A stretch of 64,000 nt of DNA from Nilaparvata lugens (lineage: Eukaryota; Arthropoda; Insecta; Hemiptera; Delphacidae), in the NCBI RefSeq assembly GCF_014356525.2, contig NC_052518.1, positions 95,175,987 through 95,239,986 of the forward strand. The letters are read 5' to 3'. The notes beneath the pieces are model-generated. The model saw only the letters and a list, made by a program, of their open reading frames with translations, was not told where the DNA came from and ran no database searches. The position numbers and the translations under genes are program-made. Below, piece by piece: positions 24,001-32,663 of the stretch; within the stretch, counting starts at the first letter, position 1, and each line of letters begins with the position of its first letter.

Positions 24001-27000
24001 AGAATATAATGTCACTGAAATTCACCACGAGTTGTGTAGTGTGTATGGTGACGAGGTAGTGTGTATGGTTATTTCAAGGTCAATTGCTTCTTGTTTGTAC
24101 CAATACTCTGTTGAAGGAAGAATAACATTACACAACGAAGTGGCCTTCCATTCACGTCACGTGCCCCAAGCATTGTCGAAGACGTCGGAAGACACCGGCC
24201 ATAGCCTTACGCTTGATAAAATTCATTAGCAACTCTTTCCAAATATTGGAATTAGCCATAAGTTGCCGTACAGACTACATAAATAGCCGTGAATTTTAGG
24301 GCCGGTTTCTGAGCTCAGAATCTATTAGTTCTGGACTTACAGAGTCCAGGACTAAAATAAGCTCTCGGGTCTAAATCGACTTTCTGAGTCACGGATTTAT
24401 CTTCTAAACTCTGGCGTCTATTAAGTTCTCAACTTATTTGAGTCCAGGACTTGAAGCAAAAATCATGAGGGAAATTCTCAATATTTTGTTATTGTATTGT
24501 TAGAATTTTAGCCTATAGTAGAACATCTGATTGAAGCGGGCAAATTCAAATGAACATGCTCTCCAAACTATTTTGTAATGATATTATTTCGTCAAAATAC
24601 GTTTCGATTACTTGTAGGCCTATTCAAAGCAAAAACTAATCTTTTGAAACATGAATGAATAAACATTTCATTTTACTTTATGCTATTATTGATCATTGAT
24701 CCTAACCAGTGATTTTGGAATAAAAATTTTAGTAGGCTATTAAGTTGGAAAACGTATTTGTTTTGAAAGAAACTGGAATAATAATTTATTACTGTTATTT
24801 TTTTTATTATTTATATGCTGAATATGACATTGATTAATAAGATTCACATTGGAATATAAAATTCTAAGTCAATCCATATATTATTTTTCTTCAAATCTTT
24901 TAGGTTATGTCACAGTCATAAAATAAGGTTAGTTTTTATGCATAATTCTGACAGAACTTTATTTTAAAATAGACTTACAAACTATAAATTATAAATTAGA
25001 TGCACTAATCCAAATAATTTACGTATTCCAAGACATTTATTTGGCTATTCATCTACTCTCAAACAATAACTGTGATGTTTATGCTCAGTTTAAGTCCAGA
25101 ACTCAATTTTAAAACCTGTACCTTATTTGAGGGTTTAAAATCACGCTGTTTTAAGTTCTAGACCTAACGATTTTTGATAAATCCTTGACTCGGAAAGAGG
25201 CGAGAATCTAATTCAAGTCCTGGGCTTAGAAGCCAATTTTCTGACTCCAGAGTTTGAAGCCAGTTAAAGTCTAGAAGTTAGCTTAATTCCGAGCTCGGAA
25301 ACCGGCCCTCAGTCGCAATTTTATTCTTCCCCGTTAAAAAAAACTGACGACACTACATATTTTTCATTTGGCGGTAGAAGTGAGTGGTAGCTCCATATTG
25401 GATTTCTCCTAACTGACGAATGAAACATGGCATCCGCATGAACATTTTACAGAACTTCCACTAAATCTGGGAGAAAGTTCCCTGACCATTTCCTGCCATG
25501 TACAGAGCTATAAAAAATATTGTAACTTAATTCTGGAACGATCATCGTATTATGTTAAGTCGGGCCTAGGCCACAAACTCAAGTTCTGTTGTAAATTTGT
25601 CAAACACTTCAAATAAGGATGATTGGATTATCTATATTGGGTTGGTAAGCATAGTTATGGAAACGGCTTGATCTTTTTTTCACAAGGATAATTTTACTGT
25701 TTGTTTGATTAGGGATCCTATCCGATTTGAAAAACTACATTTATGTGGCTTAAAAATTTTGGTCCGCTATTTTTGATTCCATTCACTTTATTTTTTAATG
25801 GGAAGGGTGGCATGTGATACATGATTCTGCTACAGAATTCCAAGAGAAAATTAACAGCACATCGTTATCTTGAACCGTCCCAAAGATATTTACATTTAGA
25901 GATGCTGGTAAATCATACAAAATGAAATAATTTTCCGAATTAAAACTGATTCCATGTAAAACCTGAAATTAGTATGTACAATGAATATTGTCAAAATTGA
26001 ATGTATGTTGTAAATAGGGCCAGATAGCCGAGTTGACTAAGGCGTTGCACCCTTCAGTCTGCTGGTGTTACCTGGTCGCCGGTTCGAATCCCGCCGAATC
26101 CTATCGATTAGGCATGGACCTTTGATCATCTTATCTCATCCTCGCACTTCCCATTACCCACGGCCAAGCAGAAAGCTCATGTCAGCCTGATGTGCAATAA
26201 AAAATACACTTTTTATTCTCTGTATGTATTGTTATTAATTTGTTATATCTGTTATTATTAATTTGTTTTTTCTTCCGTTCTGCAGCCAAACGCCAAAATA
26301 GCTGATCCGATCTGCACTTTAATATTTTCAATGCTAGTCATCTGTACAACAATGAGCGTCATCATAGATAGCTTATGGATTTTACTAGAAGGTCTACCTC
26401 CTCACTTGGATTATGCATCCGTGAGACAATCTCTCGCTTATCTAGAGGGTGTTCAAACTGTCCATTCTCTTCATATTTGGACCCTAACGTCGAGCCAGTA
26501 TGTAGCTACTGCACATTTAACAGTGGGTAAGTTTAAATTCAATCATATTGAAATATGTTGTATTCAAATATGTTGAATAAACTTGTACGGTATTCAAGTT
26601 GTTATCAATTCAAAATTAGAAATAGGCCAGTGACCTATCCAATCTATAGTGAGGTCCACGTTATAATGGCAGTGAAGAAACATAGGAGAAAAACGTTGCC
26701 GATCCTCTGTCTTGTCAATGCCTTCTATAGACGGTAGCTGATACACGTTTATTGATTAGTAAAAACAATATAAAAATCTTGAAGTACCCTTTTTTTTTAA
26801 AAAACTTTAAAAAATAAAAAAAAGGGTACTTCAGATTTTAATATTGTTTTCGCCACACTGCACAGAAAGCAGCTGTTTTCCAGTCCCTACGTAGATCTGA
26901 AAGACATTGTTTGCAGACGACTCTCGTCTGACGTCAGAACAGGCCTAGGCCGGAAAGAGTACCCTTTCCAGCCGCTAACATGGAACTAAGAAAGGTGATC

Positions 27001-30000
27001 AAAAAACAGCTGATCAAAAAACGTTTCATTATTTGTGTTCGTTATTCAATAATTGTAACATTTATAATAATATCATCGTATTGTCATTTGAAAGAATAAA
27101 AAAGTATAAACTCAACCTCCCACATAATTGAACATCATCTTTTAGGTTATTTAGACAAATCAGAATAAAAAATAAAAATACTTGGACAATTTCCTGATAT
27201 TCAGATTACCTCAGATTTGCTAGAGCTATCACCTTCCACTTCTGCTTTCGGAAGTGCTTAGTAAACAACTATTCTCATATATTTATTGTTTATTTTTGTG
27301 AGTGGCGAAAAATAGCGTTCGCACCACGGGCAAAAATGTTTTTCCGGCTCTCAATCTTTTCTAGTCCGAGGCCGTAGGCCTCGGACTCGGACTTGAAAAC
27401 CGATTTCGAGCCGGAAAAATCTCATTTTCTGCTCTAGGTGCGAAATATACTATTTTATAAACTTGTTAAAAAGTAGTCCATGTGAGTGAAGTGTTTTAAG
27501 GTTTATTGATGTAATATTGACGGTTAATTCTCGTTTAAAATAATCAATTATTTATTTTATTAAGCAAGAAATTATATTTCTCAATAATTTCATAATGAAT
27601 TTTCATAATTAAGCTGAAATATGTTGTTAATTAATTATTAATTCTACATTGTTGAAAGACGATCTGGCAACAGAGCAAAGCGAGAAAGAGATAGCGCTAT
27701 CCGCTTTGTTGAATGATAGATAAGGATATCAATACCATTGCTAATCAAACACTTCAATTATAACGTGGACTTCACTATAGATTGGATAACTCGCTGGCCT
27801 ATTGAATTGAATTCAATTGAAAATTTATTTATTCATCAAAATGCACAAAATACATCTGAACAGTGTCAAATTTATTTAATTTGAACAGTGTAAAATGAAC
27901 AGTGTCAAAAAATATTTCTAATTTTGAATTGACAACAACTTATTCATGGCTTCTCTAGATACTGTAACACGTCTGTCAAATACTGAATATTTTGCTGACC
28001 CTCACCAAAATACAATGTAAAAAACTGGTGGCTATCTGGTCCTCTTGTTGAAAAACAAATTATGACATTCCCAAATTATTCCATTCAAATATGAAAGTTC
28101 CCAGATTCTTAGATCATTACAGACAACTTCTAATCCTTTTATGTGACTTCAGCTATCATTTTAATCTAATTCTAACATACTATTAAATCAATTTCCATCT
28201 TCAAGTACAGCACAAAGCACAATTTCTCATATTACAACAAAAATTTAATCATTCCAATTATGAAAATTGCAGAGTTTAAATCTGTGTAATCAGTTTTTCT
28301 TCATCACACGCTATTCATGCATTTTTAAGCTGGACTTCCACCCAGAGAGTAGTGAAATAGTATCTTAAGTCACAAGGACGGGAAGGGCCGTTTTGCAGGC
28401 GAGAATGATTTTTCTAGTCGAGGCGTTAGCCTCGACTAGAATTTCATTCGAGCACTGCAGAAGACATTCACGTCCAAGTAACTTACACTATTTTTTGTCA
28501 TAATAATCCAGAAAAGAATAATTGAGAAATAGAAAACATTACCTGCTTGTGCTGACATTACTACATGCATTCTATAAAAAAAACTTATACCTGGAGCGCT
28601 AAAAGGCGGCTTTTTCACCAGTTTTGCTGTTCCAAATTCGGAACTAGGAAACATACTCGACTGTAAAGAAAACATATGATTTTATTACAGTATAGTATGC
28701 TGTAATGAGAATCATATGTTTATTTGTTCTACAATCAGCTGTTTACTAGCTTGATTTCATGGATGTAAAACAGCTGAAATTGAATGACTATGGCAAAAAT
28801 ACAATTCCCATATCTTCTAATAGGATTATTCATATTCGCTCGGCCGAGCTGAGTATAGTCCAATAGTCCAATTAGAACTCGTGGCAATTATATTTTCACT
28901 GTTCACTGTCACTGTTGTCTGTGAATCCAGCTTCAATGTGTTCATCTCTCAGTAATTTAATAAAACAATTCAATATCAATCAATTCAAACAATATAATAA
29001 AAATGTAATTCAACTGATATAAATTGGGCATTCACTTTGTTGGTGAGGGACATTCGTATTTACATAAAAAATTAAACTCAATTTGGCTTTGAACATTAAA
29101 ATATATAATTTATTATTCCAATTCCTACAAGAAAGCTCTGAATTGGAGAGAAAAATTAAGGATACTCCTTGTACTGTATCAAAATTATTCAACATTAATT
29201 CAATATATGATCACATAGTAGAATGCATCTCTGTGACTCTGGCTTGTTCGTTCCAGCTGGGCAAAAGTTTTCATTATTTTTCTATGGCAAGTCAAGTTTT
29301 GTTTCATTTTTCAATTTCAATAAATAATGTATTCATACTCTGCAAATGCGTGTTAGTTCTTTTCGACTTTAAAAAAAGTTGGAAACATGTTACTTCTATG
29401 TTCAATTTTTATATAATTTGGACAATATTTTTTTCAGTTTTATACTTGCAGAATCCATGCATAGAATGCAGTTTCTATGCAACTTGTCTCAATTTTTCAC
29501 ATAACTGAAGTAGGTCTATTGAATTTCTTGGTCACACTCCATAAAACTTGAATATTAATAGAAATACTAAGTCAGTAATTGAAGCCAACTTCAAATAGCA
29601 TCCAATGCTACCAACCTCCAATTACGAATTACCTACTGCATTGTGTTTCATCAAGTTTTTAACCGTTTTTAGTGGGAAATAAAGTGTCTAAAACTTGTTT
29701 GTAATAAATAATTATTATTAAACGAAAAACCAAATTAAATGCTGCGAATCACCCTGAAGACTTCTGCTACTGCAAATATTGACAACAGCTAGATGGAAAT
29801 TCGATGAGCGCTACTATTCAACAATATTTGCCAGCCCTAATATTTATAATAGAGTAGTAGCGCTCATCGAATTTCCATCTAACTGTTTACCCTGTTGTCA
29901 ATATTTGCAGTAGAAGTCTTCGGTGTGATTTGCAGCATTTAATTTGGATTTTCATTTGATAATAATTATTGATTCATTAGCATTTGAATAAATGCAATAT

Positions 30001-30272
30001 CTCAGTAACTTCCATCTGTAGATTGTTTGTAATTGATTGAAACTGAAAAGTTTGGTGGAATGTTGTGGAAGTATTAATAAACGTTTCAAATTTGAAGTGA
30101 TGCTCCTGCACTGCATTGTTTTTCAGATAACGTGGATAGAGACGTGCTTTTGGAGCGGGCGAGAAGCATGCTGCGACTGAAATTTGGCATTGAACGGATC
30201 ACTATTCAAGTGGAACAGCATCGACCACAAGCTTACATTGGATGTGATCAATGCAAATATCCTCTTCTCTAA
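14807..30272 (+). CDS. ZnT: Zinc transporter, SLC30A (ZnT2/3/4/8-like) family, complete
   Basis: Seven exons (14807-15058, 16070-16195, 17501-17663, 20709-20862, 23236-23422, 26286-26526, 30127-30272) join in phase to 1269 nt, or 422 residues, within the family's usual range. It is a cation-efflux protein expected to move zinc out of the cytosol into vesicles by proton exchange, working as a dimer. The cytosolic N-terminus (about 110 residues) is acidic. Six membrane segments follow, with the zinc-site motifs HLFSD in TM2 (His147, Asp151) and HVIGD in TM5 (His273, Asp277), and FGFQRVEVIAV ahead of TM3. The loop between TM4 and TM5 has only a short histidine cluster (HCHSH at 246-250). A cytosolic C-terminal domain of about 85 residues ends CDQCKYPLL. 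The start is the first ATG in frame (14807). Assignment to one vertebrate paralogue is not possible from sequence reading alone. Confidence 0.94.
15059..16069 (+). other. ZnT intron 1
   Basis: It contains a diverged short inverted repeat (TTTTGACTTGGAGG near 15352 against CCTCCAAGTCAAAG near 15621) and a plus-strand remnant of the dispersed TTTGGGAGA..AGTACAAGG repeat near 15885-15960. Nothing coding is seen. Confidence 0.5.
16070..16195 (+). CDS. ZnT: ZnT exon 2 (start of TM1)
   Basis: 42 codons from acceptor TTCTAACAG to donor ATG/GTATGT: DGFNHQMLEDTT, HCH, then VAYWKLMSVAATCLLFM, the first half of TM1. Confidence 0.93.
16622..16672. repeat. Hairpin in ZnT intron 2
   Basis: AGGTGGTGTGCAGAAAGT at the left against ACATTTTGCACACCACCT at the right, with a loop of about 15 nt. 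It may be a very short MITE. Confidence 0.6.
16912..17172. mobile_element. Palindromic MITE in ZnT intron 2
   Basis: The arms pair over about 110 bp, e.g. CGGTGATCACACCATTGTCA (near 16990) against TGACAATGGTGTGATCACCG (near 17083), and GTAACTACTAGTTTC against GAAACTAGTAGTTAC. It is non-coding. Confidence 0.9.
17501..17663 (+). CDS. ZnT: ZnT exon 3 (TM2 zinc site)
   Basis: Acceptor AATTTTTCAG, donor GTAG/GTGAGT; 54 codons plus one base. It contains EIIGGHLAGSIAIMGDAAHL and HLFSD (His147, Asp151), two of the four transport-site ligands. Confidence 0.95.
17847..18926. mobile_element. Foldback element with AAGGCTGTGCAAAGGCT termini
   Basis: Left GAAGGCTGTGCAAAGGCTTA, right AGCCTTTGCACAGCCTT. 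Long internal arms also mirror one another: GATCTAGTAAAACAAAA near 18082 against TTTTGTTTTACTAGATC near 18228, and TTTGAGATATGAGCGCCTGA against TCAGGCGCTCATATCTCAAA. About 400 bp between 18465 and 18880 is less AT-rich and unpaired with the left side; it holds a CCGAGCCGTAGGCTCG palindrome and may be a later insertion or the original core. Confidence 0.88.
19344..19707. mobile_element. Inverted-repeat element in ZnT intron 3
   Basis: Outer ends TGTTGTTAAGAGGATTA and AATCCTCTTAACAACA. An inner hairpin pairs TATGAGAGTTCAAGAT with ATCTTGAACTCTCATA and TGTATAAATAATT with AATTATTTATACA. About 160 bp between the inner and outer right ends (with an AAATAAATAAAT tail) looks like extra inserted sequence. 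Confidence 0.75.
19708..20708 (+). other. Remainder of ZnT intron 3
   Basis: AT-rich. Around 20050-20400 a stretch starting AATAATTTATTTGATCCATA resembles the antisense 3' tails of LINEs seen elsewhere in the window (2409, 22820, 27795, 54251). No gene. Confidence 0.4.
20709..20862 (+). CDS. ZnT: ZnT exon 4 (TM3 and TM4)
   Basis: Acceptor TTTATTTGCAG, donor CTAGT/GTAAGT. It reads VIAVLFSVAVIWILSAYF, MHKDFVIDSNKMLF and VSLFGIVSNLV. Both split codons match the neighbouring exons. Confidence 0.94.
21021..21812. mobile_element. TIR transposon with CGTCCACTGGAACCG ends
   Basis: Left GTGGGCCGTCCACTGGAACC, right GGTTCCAGTGGACGTTAGCC. Subterminal regions share TTCGTCCGA and TCGGCCGA motifs in both orientations, as transposase-binding repeats often do. 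The 74-codon open frame at 21021 is the translated terminus, not a gene. Confidence 0.85.
21813..22193 (+). pseudogene. LINE C-terminal region (zinc-knuckle-like tail)
   Basis: An open frame reads GRGQVKQLIALITGHDHYRK, LHTFGLRNESKMCRLCNQSE and ETAKHIILNC, the GH..(F/Y)..YL...G....C..C...(E)ET..H....C pattern at the end of many insect non-LTR retrotransposons. It begins directly after the TIR element above and has no upstream RT, so it is a fragment. Confidence 0.78.
22194..23235 (+). other. Remainder of ZnT intron 4
   Basis: Very AT-rich. A stretch at 22820-22990 (TTATTTATTTATTTTACTGCC, later TTTTGGCGTGACTGG) shares phrases with 2420-2540 (TTGGCGTGGCTG), again like an antisense LINE 3' end. 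No exon. Confidence 0.45.
23236..23422 (+). CDS. ZnT: ZnT exon 5 (His loop and TM5 zinc site)
   Basis: Acceptor TATCTTTTCAG, donor TAC/GTAAGT. It reads MGVLLHSYGEDLRHCHSHN, then IRAAIIHVIGDLVQSVGVLV. HVIGD gives His273 and Asp277, completing the TM2/TM5 site. Confidence 0.95.
23516..23765 (+). mobile_element. tRNA-derived SINE with (ATT)n tail
   Basis: The head has pol III-like boxes, A (TGGCTCGTTGG) and B (GAGTTCGATTCTC), spaced as in a tRNA. It is followed by a unique body (GGCCACCCCGAATTTCTTTC) and an ATTATTATTATT tail. Confidence 0.8.
23766..25550. mobile_element. TIR transposon remnant, interrupted by another element
   Basis: Left ACGAGGATCGTTCCAGAATT AAGTTACA, right TGTAACTT AATTCTGGAACGATCATCGT. 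Further in, TACCGCCAAATGAAAAAT pairs with ATTTTTCATTTGGCGGTA. At 23987-24229 a reading frame (EYNVTEIHHELCSVYGDEVV, later VEGRITLHNE) resembles the N-terminal helix-turn-helix of mariner/SETMAR-like transposases, truncated and degenerate. The right half is displaced by a nested element at 24298-25308. Confidence 0.8.
24298..25308. mobile_element. GGCCGGTTTC-type inverted-repeat element, copy 2 (nested)
   Basis: Left AGGGCCGGTTTCTGAGCTC, right GAGCTCGGAAACCGGCCC. The ends and subterminal text (AAGCCAATTTTCTGACTCCA) are shared with 9565-9918, but the core is longer and different. Confidence 0.88.
26017..26208 (+). mobile_element. SINE with type II tRNA-like head
   Basis: The head GCCAGATAGCCGAGTTGACT has an A box (TAGCCGAGTTG) and a perfect B box (GGTTCGAATCC). 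The extra length between them suggests a long-variable-arm (Leu/Ser-type) tRNA ancestor. The body continues to an A-rich end near AATAAAAAATACAC. Confidence 0.82.
26286..26526 (+). CDS. ZnT: ZnT exon 6 (TM6 and first part of the cytosolic domain)
   Basis: Acceptor TTCTGCAG, donor GTGG/GTAAGT. It reads ADPICTLIFSMLVICTTMSV, IIDSLWILLEGLPPH, then VQTVHSLHIWTLTSSQYVAT, typical of the ferredoxin-like C-terminal domain. Confidence 0.95.
26644..27780. mobile_element. CTATAGTGAGGTCCACG-type element, copy 1 (1.1 kb)
   Basis: Left CTATAGTGAGGTCCACGTTA, right ATAACGTGGACTTCACTATAG. A near-perfect hairpin lies at 26762-26850 (GAAGTACCCTTTTTTTT / AAAAAAAGGGTACTTC). Relatives are at 34900-35269 (truncated) and 41686-41906 (short). 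Confidence 0.88.
27358..27394. repeat. GC-rich perfect palindrome inside the copy-1 element
   Basis: AGTCCGAGGC CGTAGGCCTCGGACT is self-complementary around CGTA. Similar palindromes occur at 18478-18494 and 28418-28441. Confidence 0.8.
27781..29703 (+). other. ZnT intron 6, middle part
   Basis: AT-rich. A GC-rich palindrome TCTAGTCGAGGC / GCCTCGACTAGA is at 28418-28441. Around 29145-29185 the text GAGAGAAAAATTAAGGATAC CTCCTTGTAC repeats a block at 63387-63420. Open frames near 28436 and 29083 match nothing I recognise. Confidence 0.45.
29704..29970. mobile_element. Palindromic MITE, family A copy 2
   Basis: The ends AACGAAAAACCAAATTAAAT and ATTTAATTTGGATTTTCATT, plus the AAGACTTCTG / AGAAGTCTT arms, match 5020-5235. 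The centre GAGCGCTACTATTCA..TAGTAGCGCTCATCGA is itself an extended inverted repeat. It lies in ZnT intron 6, about 150 bp before exon 7. Confidence 0.88.
30127..30272 (+). CDS. ZnT: ZnT exon 7 (C-terminus)
   Basis: The acceptor TTTTTCAG precedes 30127. It reads DVLLERARSMLRLKFGIERI, TIQVEQHRPQAYIGCDQC and KYPLL, ending at TAA 30270-30272. The ER-TIQVE strand is typical of the domain's end. Confidence 0.94.
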
Positions 30273-30292
30273 TCAATCTCAAACTCAATGTG

Positions 30293-30440
30293 CCGGTTGC
30301 ACAAAAGTTGGTTAAATTTTAATCGTGATTAATTCCACGAGAATCAATCAGAAAAGCCGTCTTATCAAATATACCTTATGTGATTGGTTATCGTGAAATT
30401 AATCACAGTTAAAATTTAAACGACTTTTTTGCAACCGGGC
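30293..30440. mobile_element. 148-bp hAT-like MITE in the ZnT 3'UTR
   Basis: Ends CCGGTTGCACAAAAGTTG and CGACTTTTTTGCAACCGGG are inverted. CAATGTG is duplicated at 30286-30292 and 30441-30447 (7 of 8 bp if one flanking base is counted), as expected for a hAT insertion. It starts 20 nt after the stop codon. A one-armed relative is at 60216-60297. Confidence 0.85.
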
Positions 30441-30927
30441 CAATGTGTGGTGCTCATGTAACAGGTCATGAACTGCTTCAAATTGAACATTTTTTCTGAG
30501 GACATTCCAAGCTCATTTTTTATCGGCTATCAAGAAGACACTTTGATGCAAAGGACGTTTCAAGTAGAGATTCTAGCTGATGATTCAAATGCTGTGATAA
30601 GCTAGGCCCAAAAACTATAGAGTTACGAATGCTTATAAATATACAAATTTATGATTTATTATATGATGAATTAATAATTTTATTCTTGTCTTCCAGTGGA
30701 TGTGTTGATCTACTCTGTGTCGATTGAAAGATGATTTTTCCAATCATATAAGTGTATTGATTATTCTATACCGGAAATTCTTATCCTGATTCTAAAGCCA
30801 TACTACGAATTCAAATAAGTCTCATTTACAAAATTATCCAAATACAGTAGGAAAAGTTTATTACAGAGTTTGAATGCAAAAACTTTTCATGATAGAAGCC
30901 TGGAGGAGTCTAATAATTTATATTTGT

Positions 30928-30933
30928 AATAAA
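30928..30933 (+). terminator. Candidate poly(A) signal for ZnT
   Basis: AATAAA, about 655 nt after the stop, followed by a T-run. It is one of several possible signals; no transcript evidence. Confidence 0.35.
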
Positions 30934-31013
30934 AAACCAAATAATTTTTTACAATGAAAACACAAATTGAAGTTTTTATTATTATAAAATATTATAATAT
31001 ACACAGAATCTGC

Positions 31014-31860
31014 GGTGTCGTGGCTTTACCAGCCATATCTTCAGCTGTTTGTTTTCAACTACAGCTGTAAGATGTGAGCCACAAAACCAGGTTCTGTTAT
31101 TATTATTGTATTATACTAGTAGTTCGGTGAACAGTAGACCTCGCGCAGTTATAAACCACAGCCTCCTCTTATACTGTCCATCAGAGTAAATCCTGTCTGT
31201 ATGTCGTGCCGGCGAGATATCGGTGTGAAAACGGCTAATGGATGTTGTATCAAAAATGCTAACATCAAAAGCTAATCTCCTTCAAAACATACTGGCATCA
31301 GGTCAGCCCGAGTTCAAAGCAGAGAAAGGACGAGAGTCAATACTATGTTATTTTAGTTATTAATTACATGCGTTATTGCATGCAATCAATAGTTCATTTA
31401 ATATTGCATAAAAATTGCATTCAATGAGGCATGCAATTAATAGTCCACACAGCACCAAATTACATTGAGATATTGAATTTCATGCGTCATGGCTGCAATT
31501 TATAATCTACTCGACAGCTGATTTATGATGATTAATTCTAGTCTGATTTTTACTCTAATATTGGCGTATGAAGGAGGCTCCTTTTTCTTTTATATTATCC
31601 TTGAAATTCAAAATTTCCAAAAGCCTTGTATATACGTCGACGCGCAATTTAAAAAGGAGCATACCTGTCAAATTTCATGAAAATCTATTGCTGCGTTTTG
31701 CCGTAAATGCGCAACATATAAACATAAAGAGAAATGCAAAACCTCACTTCGCTCGGTCAACTATAATATTAAGAGAATCTGGTTTCGTGGCTTTACCAGC
31801 CACATATTCAGCTGTTTGTTTACAACTAAAGCCATGAAACCATGTTCTTTTAATATTATA
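31014..31860. mobile_element. Unclassified repeat flanked by two short hairpin elements
   Basis: At 31014-31108 and again at 31768-31858 the same small hairpin occurs: GTGGCTTTACCAGCCA, CAGCTGTTTGTTT, then complementary (AGAATCTGGTTTCGTGGCTT against AAGCCATGAAACCATGTTCT in the second). The 660 bp between contains phrases typical of transposon DNA, without a usable reading frame. Direct repeats at each end could also reflect an LTR-like or composite structure. Confidence 0.5.
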
Positions 31861-31969
31861 ATAATAATAAAAGTGGTTGACAATTTAAATTTGTGTTTTC
31901 ATTATGGAAAAGTACCTCAACATCACTCACAACACATCTGTATTTTTTTGCAAGCTATACAAATATAAC

Positions 31970-32192
31970 CTATAAATAAAAATAAAAATCTCAGTAGCTT
32001 TTTTAAATTATTTTGTCACAACATGTTTCGGACATTAATGCCATTTTCAAGTGATTTGAAAATAAATAATAATACATTTAATAAATAAATACATTTATTT
32101 ATTTTCAAAACACTTGAAAATGGCATTAATGTCAGAAACATGTTGTGATTAAATAATTTAAAAGGGTATTGAGATTTTTGTTTTTATTTATA
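31970..32192. mobile_element. Palindromic MITE
   Basis: The arms pair over about 100 bp, e.g. ACATGTTTCGGACATTAATG / CATTAATGTCAGAAACATGT and CCATTTTCAAGTG / CACTTGAAAATGG. The hinge is AT-rich near 32085. Confidence 0.9.
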
Positions 32193-32663
32193 TTAAAAGT
32201 AGCCCTAAAGAAAAAAGACAAATATAGCCTACTATAAAGTTTTCATGTATCAGTGAATATTCCTGACAGAGACAGAAGCTTCAGAGTGAAGGAAGAGTTT
32301 TATTTATAATTGCAAAATATGTCTATTGGACAATATAACATTGAACTCAGAGTGAAGGCATGATGAACAAAAAAAATAATTAGAAGCGATAGTTGATTAA
32401 AATTCAATACTTATATGCACATTTCATTAAATACTACACAGGTCCATTGGTGGATTGAACCTCTTACTCTTCAGACACCTGAATTAAAAATTAATGTTTG
32501 TAGAATAATTGTTTAAAACTCGTGGTTATTTTGAAATTGACTTGGATTGAATTGTTTTAGGGTGCCTGAAGTTTGTCTCAAGTTCATAGAATTTAGGAGT
32601 TCTTTTTTGGATGAACATTCTGACATTTCCTTAGATATTATTAGTTGGTGTACTTTGTTAGGT

